DNA of 36,683 bases from an uncultured Selenomonadaceae bacterium (GTDB lineage Bacteria > Bacillota > Negativicutes > Selenomonadales > Selenomonadaceae). Under the pieces are notes generated by a model. That model saw nothing but the letters and a program-made list of their open reading frames with translations. It had not been told where the DNA came from and searched no databases. The stretch spans positions 1-36,683 of the forward strand of contig CAJOPN010000069.1 of assembly GCA_905236285.1 (NCBI GenBank), read 5' to 3'. The position numbers and the translations under genes were made by a program. Every line of letters starts with the position of its first letter. The stretch's first letter is position 1. This document shows, piece after piece, positions 24,469 through 32,454 of this stretch.

Positions 24469-26604
24469 TTATTTTCCTTCTTGTTGATCGTGCAAGTAAC
24501 GATACAAGCCGCCCATTGCCAAAAGTTGTTCATGCGTTCCGCTTTCAACAATTTCACCTTTATCAACGACAATAATTTTATCGCATTTTCTGACTGCACT
24601 CAATCTGTGAGCGATTATCAACATCGTTCTATGTGCTCCGATTGCTTCCATATTGTTCAAAATGATTCTCTCGGATTCATAGTCAAGTGCAGAAGTTGCC
24701 TCGTCGAAAATTAAAATTGGAGGATTTGCCAAGAGTGCACGAGCGATTGCGACTCTCTGACGTTGACCGCCGCTGAGTGAATCACCGCGTTCACCGACTT
24801 TTGTATCGTAACCTTCTTTCAACTCAAGAATAAAATCATGTGCACCGGCGAGACGTGCGGCACGAATTATTTCATCCATCGTTGCAGTCGGACGACTTAC
24901 GGCTATATTGTCACGTACACTTGAATTAAACAAATAATTTTCCTGCATGACGACACCGATTTGATTTCTGAGCCAGCCTAAATTTGCCTCACGTGTATCA
25001 ATTCCGCCGATTATTATTTGTCCCGATTCAGGAATATATAAATTTTGAACAAGATTTGTCAAAGTCGATTTTCCCGATCCAGAACGTCCGACGATTCCGA
25101 TTTTTTGTCCCGGTCCGATTTCTAGATTTATATTTTTCAAAACAAGAGGCAAATCGACACGATAACGGAATGAAACATCATTGAAAGTAATTGCGCCGTC
25201 AATTCTGTCCGGTCCGCGTTTTCCCATTTCTTTAACAATCGGTTCCATTCCCGTATTTAAAATATCGCCGATTCTTTCAAGTGACAAGCCGACTTGCTGA
25301 ACGGTAGGCCACATCGTTAAAAGTGTCGTCATCGGTGCAAGTGCTTGACGTGAAATCATTTGAAATGCAATCAACTGACCGAGTGTAAACTCTCCGCGCA
25401 TGACCATATGACCGCCGTACCAAAGTATTCCCATTGAAATCAATACTTGTACTATTCCGCTGAAGCCGTTTATCACTAAATTAAATTTCAAATTTTCAAA
25501 AGTCGTGCGGACATATCTCGCCAAAAGATTTTCCCATTTATTTGTAAATTGCGGCTCAACTGCAAGTGCTTTAATCGTTTCAATATTTGTAATTGATTCG
25601 ACCATGAAAGCATTATTCATTGCGCCGGTTCTCCAGACCGCCTCAATTTTTCTTTTGATGATTGGTACTGCCCAAATATTTTGTGCCACATAAAGCGGAA
25701 TTGTAATCATTGCAATTAATGTAAGCGGTACTGAATACCAAAGCATAAATCCAATGAAAACGACGGAGAAAATTACATCGAGAACGGTCATTAATCCCGT
25801 GCCTGTCAAAAAGCCGCGAACAGATCCGAGTGCTCCGACACGCATTAAGGTATCACCGACTCTTCGTCTTTCAAAATACGGCAGCGGCAAAGATATTAAA
25901 TGTCGAAATAATCTTGTGCCGAGTATCGCGTCCAATTTGTTTGTCGTATGATTCAACAAATATGTTTTGATGAGCGTCAACAACGATTGCATGAAAAAAA
26001 ATAAACACATACTGCAGCCGATTACCGTCAACGTAGATAATCCGTTATTGCCTATTACTTTATCAATGATAACTTGAGTGATTAACGGAAATGCTATTCC
26101 CATTAACTGAAGGAAAAAACTTGCGATTAATACTTCGCCGAGAGGTTTTTTGTAACGTTTCATTACCATTAAAAACCAATCTACGTTATATCGCTTTTTA
26201 AAATAAGTCCAACTGAACGCGGCGGAGAATACCATTAATTCATTTGTCCATGATTCCAAGAATTGTTTGACGTTCATTGCCGTCGGTTTTTTTTCACGAG
26301 GATCGAGCATTAAAACAACTTCATCGTTCGCACTACCGATTGTTACAAATGCTCCGTCCGTCATTCGTGCAATTGCAGGATATTCCACTTCACGAAGTTC
26401 CTCAATCGTCGGTCTTATTACATTACTTTTGACGCTGTATTTTCGTGCTATCTTTCCCAGACGTTCCCATGTAAGTTGATCATCGGTATCGGGATTGTCT
26501 TCAAGAATTTTATCAAGTTCTTTCGCGCCGAAGTGTTGCAGAATTTTTACAATCGATATTACACCTGTTCGATTGTCTATTTGTGTTGCGTGTTCTTCAG
26601 GCAT
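24469..26604 (-). CDS. Type I secretion ABC transporter 1 (RtxB/HlyB-like)
   Basis: First gene of the secretion operon. The N-terminal C39-like domain (about 1-130) keeps the fold rhythm (RTGVISIVKILQHFG, EYPAIARMTDGAFVTIG) but has no catalytic Cys or His, so no leader cleavage is expected. Transmembrane domain about 150-450. Nucleotide-binding domain complete: Walker A GRSGSGKST (506-514), LSGGQRQR (610-617), Walker B ILIFDEATSALD, H-loop AHRLS. It is clearly paralogous to transporter 2 along its whole length but lacks that protein's 50-residue Asn-rich tail. Both ATPases look active, consistent with a heterodimeric exporter. The start is the ATG at 26604; GAGGGG is 13 bases upstream, rather far. 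Transcribed from a promoter with tandem TTGACTAA repeats. Confidence 0.94.
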   Translation of the reverse strand: MPEEHATQIDNRTGVISIVKILQHFGAKELDKILEDNPDTDDQLTWERLGKIARKYSVKSNVIRPTIEELREVEYPAIARMTDGAFVTIGSANDEVVLMLDPREKKPTAMNVKQFLESWTNELMVFSAAFSWTYFKKRYNVDWFLMVMKRYKKPLGEVLIASFFLQLMGIAFPLITQVIIDKVIGNNGLSTLTVIGCSMCLFFFMQSLLTLIKTYLLNHTTNKLDAILGTRLFRHLISLPLPYFERRRVGDTLMRVGALGSVRGFLTGTGLMTVLDVIFSVVFIGFMLWYSVPLTLIAMITIPLYVAQNIWAVPIIKRKIEAVWRTGAMNNAFMVESITNIETIKALAVEPQFTNKWENLLARYVRTTFENLKFNLVINGFSGIVQVLISMGILWYGGHMVMRGEFTLGQLIAFQMISRQALAPMTTLLTMWPTVQQVGLSLERIGDILNTGMEPIVKEMGKRGPDRIDGAITFNDVSFRYRVDLPLVLKNINLEIGPGQKIGIVGRSGSGKSTLTNLVQNLYIPESGQIIIGGIDTREANLGWLRNQIGVVMQENYLFNSSVRDNIAVSRPTATMDEIIRAARLAGAHDFILELKEGYDTKVGERGDSLSGGQRQRVAIARALLANPPILIFDEATSALDYESERIILNNMEAIGAHRTMLIIAHRLSAVRKCDKIIVVDKGEIVESGTHEQLLAMGGLYRYLHDQQEGK

Positions 26605-26672
26605 TTTACATACAGTTCCCCTCTCAAAATTTTTTAAAATTTTTTTATCATGTTTGCTAAATTCAAGTACAC

Positions 26673-26702
26673 ATTATAATATTCAATTAGTCAATTAGTC
26701 AA
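26673..26702 (-). promoter_or_regulatory. Promoter of the secretion operon with tandem 8-bp repeats
   Basis: Minus strand: TTGACT (26697-26702), 18-base spacer, TATAAT (26673-26678). The -35 is part of a direct repeat ATTGACTA-ATTGACTA-ATTGAATA (about 26680-26703), so a second TTGACT lies at 26689-26694. The repeated 8-mer may be an operator or simple duplication. About 70 bases separate the -10 from the transporter start. Confidence 0.7.
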
Positions 26703-26723
26703 TACTTTTTTATATAATTAAGC

Positions 26724-26762
26724 AAAAAAAATCAGACAATTTTTTTTTTTGAAAGTCTGATT
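26724..26762 (-). terminator. Intrinsic terminator of the suf operon
   Basis: Minus-strand RNA: AAUCAGAC (26755-26762) pairs with GUCUGAUU (26730-26737) in an 8-bp stem, followed by a U-rich run (A residues at 26724-26730). The 17-base loop contains a long A run. It directly follows the sufU stop. Confidence 0.85.
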
Positions 26763-27188
26763 TTATTTTTGAATTGCAGTATTGAATGTGTGCCAGGCAA
26801 GAGTCGCACATTTCACACGTGCCGGCATATTTGAAATATTTTTTAATGAAACGGCATCTTCCAATTTTTCAATTTCATTTTCGTCAATCTCTTCGCCTTT
26901 TATCATTGACAAAAATATTTTCGTAAGTTTTTTTGCATCTTCAACGGATTTTCCTTTCAAAAGATCAATCATCATGTCGGTAGAGGCTTGACTGATTGCA
27001 CAACCTGCTCCCGTGAATGACGCATCTGAAATTTTTCCGTCAGAAATTTTTAATTCAAGAGAAATTTCATCGCCGCAACTCGGATTGTGTCCTCGTTCAG
27101 TCAAAGTCGGATTTTCAAGATGATGGCGATGTTCGGGATTTCGACTGTGTTCCGCTATCAATTCCGTGTAAATATCATCAAGAATCAA
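26763..27188 (-). CDS. sufU: SufU sulfur-transfer protein
   Basis: Zinc-dependent partner that accepts persulfide sulfur from SufS and passes it to the SufBCD scaffold. The three ligand cysteines are in the expected motifs: NPSCGDE, GAGCAISQAS and RVKCATLAW, and the 18-21 residue insertion that separates SufU from IscU lies before the third (around KKLTKIFLSMIKGEEID). 141 residues is normal. The start is TTG at 27188 with AGGAAGGTG seven bases upstream; it overlaps the sufS stop by 11 bp. Last gene of the suf operon, followed by a terminator. Confidence 0.94.
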   Translation of the reverse strand: MILDDIYTELIAEHSRNPEHRHHLENPTLTERGHNPSCGDEISLELKISDGKISDASFTGAGCAISQASTDMMIDLLKGKSVEDAKKLTKIFLSMIKGEEIDENEIEKLEDAVSLKNISNMPARVKCATLAWHTFNTAIQK

Positions 27189-28410
27189 TTTTCAACACCT
27201 TCCTGACTTTGCTCAATGCCTCAATCAATCGATCGACATCTTCAGTTGAATTATAAAAATAAAAACTCGCACGGCACGTTGCATTGACTTTTAAAAATTT
27301 ATGAAGAGGTTGAGCACAATGATGACCAGCACGAATTGCAACGCCTTCCAAATCAAGAATGGTTGCGACATCGTGAGGATGAACTTCTTTAACGTTGAAT
27401 GTAATTATTCCCGTCTTGTTGTCTCGCGTCGAATTGCAGCCGTATAAATCAATGTAAGGTAATTTTTTTAATTTTTCGATTGCATAAGTCGTTAAATTTT
27501 TTTCAATGCTTTCAATTTTATCAAAGCCGATTTTTTCAATATAATCAATCGCCGCACCGAGTCCTGCCGCTCCTCCGACGTTTTGAGTACCCGCCTCAAA
27601 TTTGCTCGGCAATTCCGCAAACGTCGTTGATTGTTCCTCGACATATTCAATCATATCTCCGCCTGTAAGAAACGGAGGCATTTCTTCCAATAAATTTTCT
27701 TTTCCGTATAAAACTCCTATTCCCATCGGTGCAAGCATTTTATGACCGCTGAACACAAAAAAATCTGCATTGATACTTTGAACGTCAACTTTCATATGAG
27801 GTACTGACTGAGAACCGTCAACAACAATTATTGCTCCGACGCTGTGAGCTCTTTCAGATATTTTTTTTACGTCGTTAATCAATCCCAAAACATTTGAAAC
27901 TTGAGTGACTGCAACAATTTTTGTGCGATCGGTAATTTTGTTCTCAATGTCACTTTCATTTAAATTGCCGTCATCATCGAGATAAATGTATTTCAGAATT
28001 GCGCCGCGTGCTTTTGCGACTTGCTGCCAAACTACCAGATTGCTGTGATGTTCGGCAATCGTCAAAACTATTTCATCACCGGCATTTACATTACCCAAGC
28101 CGTAAGAATATGAAATCAAATTTAATGATTCAGTCGCGTTTTTCGTAAAAATTATTTCTCGTGAATTTTTTGCATTGATGAATTTTGCAACTTTTTCTCT
28201 TGCCGATTCGTAAATGTCAGTTGCTCGCACACTCAATTCATAAGCTCCGCGATGAGGATTTGCATTACAGCCGCCGTAATATCCGCAAATATTTTTTACA
28301 ACTTCAGACGGTTTTTGAGTTGTCGCTCCATTGTCAAGATATACTATCGGTTTGCCGTTCATTTTTTGATTTAATATCATAAAATCTTTTAAAAATTCAT
28401 TTTTCGACAT
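27178..28410 (-). CDS. sufS: Cysteine desulfurase SufS
   Basis: PLP enzyme that takes sulfur from cysteine for Fe-S cluster assembly. Fold-type I aminotransferase family class V, with the PLP lysine in FVFSGHKMLAPMG (Lys224 counting from the chosen start), NGATTQKP near the N-terminus, EHHSNLVVWQ, and the catalytic cysteine in RAGHHCAQPL (Cys365). About 410 residues. ATG 28410 is chosen because AAGG lies seven bases upstream; the TTG just before it is the alternative. It overlaps the end of sufD, so translation is coupled. Confidence 0.96.
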   Translation of the reverse strand: MSKNEFLKDFMILNQKMNGKPIVYLDNGATTQKPSEVVKNICGYYGGCNANPHRGAYELSVRATDIYESAREKVAKFINAKNSREIIFTKNATESLNLISYSYGLGNVNAGDEIVLTIAEHHSNLVVWQQVAKARGAILKYIYLDDDGNLNESDIENKITDRTKIVAVTQVSNVLGLINDVKKISERAHSVGAIIVVDGSQSVPHMKVDVQSINADFFVFSGHKMLAPMGIGVLYGKENLLEEMPPFLTGGDMIEYVEEQSTTFAELPSKFEAGTQNVGGAAGLGAAIDYIEKIGFDKIESIEKNLTTYAIEKLKKLPYIDLYGCNSTRDNKTGIITFNVKEVHPHDVATILDLEGVAIRAGHHCAQPLHKFLKVNATCRASFYFYNSTEDVDRLIEALSKVRKVLKIDS

Positions 28411-29140
28411 CAATCAGCCTTCTTTCAATCACTTCCGAAATTTTTTTAATTAATTCTTCATCGTCCAAAAGATTTATGACAGGATTAAAAGCCGCCTCGA
28501 CAATCAATTTTTCCGATTCAATTTTGTCAAGTCCGCGACTCATTAAATAAAATAATTTTTCTTCGTCAATTCGTCCTATGCTTACTGCGTGATGTCCGTC
28601 AACTTCATCTTCATGTGAAAGCATTAACGGCACACTTCGATTGCGAACTTCATCGGACAAAACAATTACTTCTTCTTTTTCGCGTCCGATACTGCCTTTA
28701 GTTCCTTTTTCAAAATTTAAAGTTCCTCTGAAAATTTTATCGCAATGTCCGTTTAACGCTCCTTTAACGTCCATTGTCGCATCGGTTTTCTTTCCGCGCT
28801 GATTGATTATATAATTCAAATCAAGTTTATTATCGCCGAAACAAAAATAAGCCGCCGTAATATTTGCTTTTGAATTGTCTCCGTTCAAATCAACAATGAT
28901 TTCATTAAAAGAATCATTTTCGGACAAATCGACGACAATCAAATCAATATTTGCATTTTCTTCGACGGTAACATGAATTTTTTTTGCGGAAGAATTTTTT
29001 GAAAGATTTACTTCAGAAATTTTTTTTGATTCATCGGCATTGACGATAAAATTTTTTTCTTCAGATTCAACTTCGGTCGATACTTCATTAACTCCGAGCC
29101 AATTCCAAGTTCTCATCGGTATTTCACTAAATTTTTTCAT
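28397..29140 (-). CDS. sufD: SufD-like scaffold subunit (short form)
   Basis: Paralogue of SufB that forms the SufBCD scaffold. The C-terminal family segment is clear (DGHHAVSIGRIDEEKLFYLMSRG), together with the beta-helix core (NANIDLIVVDL, KANITAAYFCFG, TDATMDVKGALNGHCDKIFRG). At about 247 residues it is much shorter than E. coli SufD (about 420); the N-terminal helical domain is almost missing, leaving the beta-helix and C-terminal helices. Such short SufD proteins occur in some Firmicutes. Start ATG 29140 with AAGGTG nine bases upstream; a TTG at 29164 would overlap sufB. Ends inside sufS. Confidence 0.9.
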   Translation of the reverse strand: MKKFSEIPMRTWNWLGVNEVSTEVESEEKNFIVNADESKKISEVNLSKNSSAKKIHVTVEENANIDLIVVDLSENDSFNEIIVDLNGDNSKANITAAYFCFGDNKLDLNYIINQRGKKTDATMDVKGALNGHCDKIFRGTLNFEKGTKGSIGREKEEVIVLSDEVRNRSVPLMLSHEDEVDGHHAVSIGRIDEEKLFYLMSRGLDKIESEKLIVEAAFNPVINLLDDEELIKKISEVIERRLIDVEK

Positions 29141-29141
29141 T

Positions 29142-30542
29142 TTAATTTGCACCTTCGAGCTCAATATTAATTAAATTATTCATCTCGACGGCATATTCAA
29201 GCGGCAATTCTTTTGCAATCGGTTCAACGAATCCGCGAACTATCATTGCTCTTGCTTCCTGCTCATCAATTCCGCGTGCCATTAAATAAAAAATTGCATC
29301 TTCGCTTATTCGTCCGATTTTTGCTTCGTGTCCAATATCCGCTTCACCTGCTTCAATATCCATCACCGGCAAAGTATCCGAACGTGAATCATCATCAAGC
29401 ATTAACGATTCACAGTTGACTGAACATTTTGCATGATGAGCCGTCTTCGTAACTTTGACTGCCGATCTGTAAGTCGCCGCTCCGCCTGATTTTGAAATCG
29501 TTCTCGTGTTGATATTTGCCGAAGTATTCGGAGCAACATGAATTACACTTGCACCTGTGTCGAGATGTTGACCTTTCGATGCAAATGTTACTCCAGTAAA
29601 TTCACATTTTGCACCTTCGCCATGAAGAACCGAACAAGGATACAAACACGAAACCGCACTACCGAATGAACCGCTGACCCATTCAATTAAACCATTTTTT
29701 TCAACAAGTGCCCTTTTTGTATTTAAATTCATCATGTTGCGTGACCAATTTTCAATCGTCGAATATCTCAATCTCGCATTTTCTCCGACGAATAATTCAA
29801 CACAGCCTGCATGCAAATTTGTGACATTGTATTTTGGAGCACTACAGCCTTCAATGAAATGTAAACTTGCTCCTTCTTCGACAATTATCAATGTATGTTC
29901 AAATTGTCCTGCACCTGCCGCATTTAATCTGAAATAAGATTGCAGAGGAATTTTTACATTTACATTTTTAGGAACATAAACAAATGATCCACCGCTCCAA
30001 ACTGCTCCGTGAAGTGCAGCAAATTTATGATCTTTAGGCGGCACGAGTGTCATAAAATATTCACGAACAATATCTTCATGTTCAATCAATGCCGTTTCCA
30101 TATCGGTATAAATTACGCCTTGATCTGTCAATCTTTTTTGTATGCTGTGGTAAACAACTTCCGAATCGTATTGAGCACCGACTCCCGCAAGTGATTTTTT
30201 TTCTGCGTCGGGTATTCCCAATCTGTCGAAAGTATTTTTAATTTCTTCAGGCACTTCGTCCCAATTTTCGGCGAGTTTTGCATTCGGTTTGACATAAGTA
30301 ACTATTTCGTCCATATTCAAACGACTTATATCAGGTCCCCATGTCGGCAGTTTTAAAGAATGATACACTTCAAGCGATTTTAAACGAAAATCCGTCATCC
30401 ATTGCGGATCGTTTTTTCTTTTTGAAATATCTCTGACGACTTCCTCAGTCAATCCTGCATGCGTTTTATAAATTGAACGATCAATATTTTTTATGTCGTA
30501 AAGAGTGCGTTCAATGTCTTCAATATAAGTTTTCTTTGCCAT
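29142..30542 (-). CDS. sufB: Fe-S cluster assembly scaffold SufB
   Basis: Central scaffold subunit of the SUF system. The 466-residue protein carries the N-terminal helical domain (PTWGPDISRLNMDEI), the beta-helix core (GSFVYVPKNVNVKIPLQSYF, SCLYPCSVLHGEGAKCEFTG split by loops), and the conserved NCESLMLDDDSRSDT with Cys377 at the position of the cluster-assembly cysteine of E. coli SufB (Cys405), followed by DIGHEAKIGRISEDAIFYL. Length and motifs are full. ATG with GGAGG ten bases upstream, five bases after the sufC stop. Co-translated with sufC and sufD. Confidence 0.97.
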   Translation of the reverse strand: MAKKTYIEDIERTLYDIKNIDRSIYKTHAGLTEEVVRDISKRKNDPQWMTDFRLKSLEVYHSLKLPTWGPDISRLNMDEIVTYVKPNAKLAENWDEVPEEIKNTFDRLGIPDAEKKSLAGVGAQYDSEVVYHSIQKRLTDQGVIYTDMETALIEHEDIVREYFMTLVPPKDHKFAALHGAVWSGGSFVYVPKNVNVKIPLQSYFRLNAAGAGQFEHTLIIVEEGASLHFIEGCSAPKYNVTNLHAGCVELFVGENARLRYSTIENWSRNMMNLNTKRALVEKNGLIEWVSGSFGSAVSCLYPCSVLHGEGAKCEFTGVTFASKGQHLDTGASVIHVAPNTSANINTRTISKSGGAATYRSAVKVTKTAHHAKCSVNCESLMLDDDSRSDTLPVMDIEAGEADIGHEAKIGRISEDAIFYLMARGIDEQEARAMIVRGFVEPIAKELPLEYAVEMNNLINIELEGAN

Positions 30543-30547
30543 GAAAT

Positions 30548-31282
30548 TTATTCCTCCGAAAGGAATTTGGAATAACCGTTTTGTGTAACTTCGTCGATGA
30601 GCTCAGAACCGCCGTTTGTAACTATTCTGCCATTTAATAAAATGTGAACTTTATCGACTTTCAAATATTTTAAAATTTGCGTGTTGTGAGTGATGATTAT
30701 ACAGGAATTATTTTCATTGTGAAACTTTGCAACGCCGTTTGAAACAATTTGAACTGCATCAACGTCCAATCCCGAATCTGTCTCATCAAGCAATGCAAGT
30801 TTCGGATTTAACATAAGAAGTTGAAGAATTTCATTGCGTTTTTTTTCGCCGCCGCTGAATCCGACATTCATATATCTTGATGAATATGAAGGATCAATTT
30901 TTAATTCAGACATCATCGCTTGAAGTTCTTTTCTGAACTGCAAAATTTTTACTGATTGTCCCGTGACTGCCTGCCTTGCCGTCCTCAACATATTTTCAAC
31001 CGTTATCCCCGGAATTTCTTCAGGTGATTGAAATGACAAAAAGAGACCTTTCCTCGCACGTTCAAAGACAGCAAGACACGAGAGGTCTTCACCTTCAAAA
31101 AATATTTTTCCATCAAAAATTTTATATTTGGGATGTCCCATTATTACATTCATCAAAGTAGATTTTCCTGAACCGTTCGGACCTAAAATTACATGAATTT
31201 CACCACGATTTATTTTTAAATTTATTCCTTGCAAAATTTCTTTATCTTCGACACCTGCGTGTAATGATTCTATTTCAAGCAT
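30548..31282 (-). CDS. sufC: Fe-S assembly ATPase SufC
   Basis: ABC-type ATPase of the SufBCD complex. Walker A LGPNGSGKSTLMN, the SufC-typical FLSFQSPEEIPGI at the Q-loop, signature FSGGEKKRNEI, Walker B ALLDETDSGLDVDAVQI, and H-loop IIITHNTQIL. The ATG at 31282 (MLEIESLHAG) has GGAGG eight bases upstream, which gives the usual 244-residue size; a longer frame to 31318 would overlap the promoter and ribosome site. First gene of sufCBDSU, with a promoter inside the end of hemW. Confidence 0.97.
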   Translation of the reverse strand: MLEIESLHAGVEDKEILQGINLKINRGEIHVILGPNGSGKSTLMNVIMGHPKYKIFDGKIFFEGEDLSCLAVFERARKGLFLSFQSPEEIPGITVENMLRTARQAVTGQSVKILQFRKELQAMMSELKIDPSYSSRYMNVGFSGGEKKRNEILQLLMLNPKLALLDETDSGLDVDAVQIVSNGVAKFHNENNSCIIITHNTQILKYLKVDKVHILLNGRIVTNGGSELIDEVTQNGYSKFLSEE

Positions 31283-31308
31283 TCGTTCTTCCTCCAAAAA
31301 TTTGTGTA

Positions 31309-31337
31309 ATTTTATCACGATTAAATTTTCATGTCAA
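31309..31337 (-). promoter_or_regulatory. Promoter of the sufCBDSU operon
   Basis: Minus strand: TTGACA (31332-31337), 17-base spacer, TAAAAT (31309-31314) preceded by TGA. The -35 lies inside the last codons of hemW. No IscR- or Fur-like box was recognised around it. Confidence 0.8.
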
Positions 31338-32454
31338 CCAACAAAAATTCTGCGAAGACATAATTTCCGTATTTCATGCCGCGTTCAGTCAATTTGATAT
31401 GTTCATTTGAATTTTTAATCAATTCTTGTCGAATGAGCATATCTATTTTTTTTGAATAAATTTTTTCGATTTCAACGCCGAATTTTTTTCTGAATAATTT
31501 TTTGTTAATACCGATGGATTTTCTCAGCGACAAAAAACAAAATTCTTCAATAGATTTTTCTTTCGTCAAAATTTCTTCAACAATTTTTATTTCTTCATTC
31601 GTAAAAATTTTTTCAATATATTCATTGACATTTTTGACATTAGACCATCTCAACGAATGATTATAAGAGTGAGCACCTGCACCTAATCCGAAATATTTTT
31701 CGTCAGACCAGTAGCCGAGATTGTGCCGACTTTCAAATCCTCTTTTTGCGAAATTGCTGATTTCATATCTGTTAAATCCGTGTTTCGGCAATTCATTCGT
31801 AATTAGATTATACATTTCTTCACCTTCGTCATCATTCGGCAAATTCAATTCTTCTCGTCTTCTGAAAAATTCCGTTCCTTCCTCAATCTCCAATTCATAA
31901 ATTGATATATGTTTCGGATTTAATTTTATCGCCGTTTCTATCGTACTGCACAGAATTTTCAAATTTTGATTTGGCAATTCGTACATCAAATCAATACTGA
32001 CATTTTCAAAAATATTTTTCGCAGCGTTGACGATTTCGATTGCTTCATTTGAATTGTGAATGCGTCCGATAGTTTTTAAAACATTGTTATCGAAAGATTG
32101 AACACCGATACTCAGACGATTTACTCTCAAATTTTTTAATTCGCGCAAAAAAAACTCGTTGACGGTGCCGGGATTGACCTCAACGGTTATTTCATTGCAT
32201 TCACTCAAATTAAAATTTTTATTAAGCGTATCAAAAATTTTCGCAAATTGATTTATTTTCAAAATTGAAGGAGTGCCGCCGCCGATATATATCGTTGAAA
32301 TTTTTTCTTTTTTTTCAAATGAACTATTTTTTTCAATCTCAATGCAAAGTGCCGATACATATTTTTCAATCAAATTATTTTCGGCAACAATCGAATTGAA
32401 CGCACAATATTTACATTTTGCACGACAAAAAGGAATATGAATATAAATTTGCAA
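31321..32454 (-). CDS. hemW: HemW-like radical SAM heme chaperone
   Basis: Radical SAM protein of the HemN/HemW family; HemW inserts heme into respiratory proteins and is often mis-annotated as coproporphyrinogen dehydrogenase. The cluster motif is CRAKCKYC (Cys10, 14, 17) with the following Phe, then IGGGTPS, VEVNPGT, RLSIGVQSFD. The heme-binding HNxxYW motif typical of HemW is present as RHNLGYW (243-249), and the N-terminal extension of true HemN is absent, so HemW is the better call. 377 residues. The start is TTG with GAGGTG six bases upstream, directly after the DUF4127 stop, so the two genes are translationally coupled. Confidence 0.93.
   Translation of the reverse strand: MQIYIHIPFCRAKCKYCAFNSIVAENNLIEKYVSALCIEIEKNSSFEKKEKISTIYIGGGTPSILKINQFAKIFDTLNKNFNLSECNEITVEVNPGTVNEFFLRELKNLRVNRLSIGVQSFDNNVLKTIGRIHNSNEAIEIVNAAKNIFENVSIDLMYELPNQNLKILCSTIETAIKLNPKHISIYELEIEEGTEFFRRREELNLPNDDEGEEMYNLITNELPKHGFNRYEISNFAKRGFESRHNLGYWSDEKYFGLGAGAHSYNHSLRWSNVKNVNEYIEKIFTNEEIKIVEEILTKEKSIEEFCFLSLRKSIGINKKLFRKKFGVEIEKIYSKKIDMLIRQELIKNSNEHIKLTERGMKYGNYVFAEFLLVDMKI

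Noticed and set aside
31321..32454. Oxygen-independent coproporphyrinogen dehydrogenase (HemN)
   Set aside because: The protein has the HNxxYW heme motif and lacks the N-terminal region of HemN, so HemW fits better.
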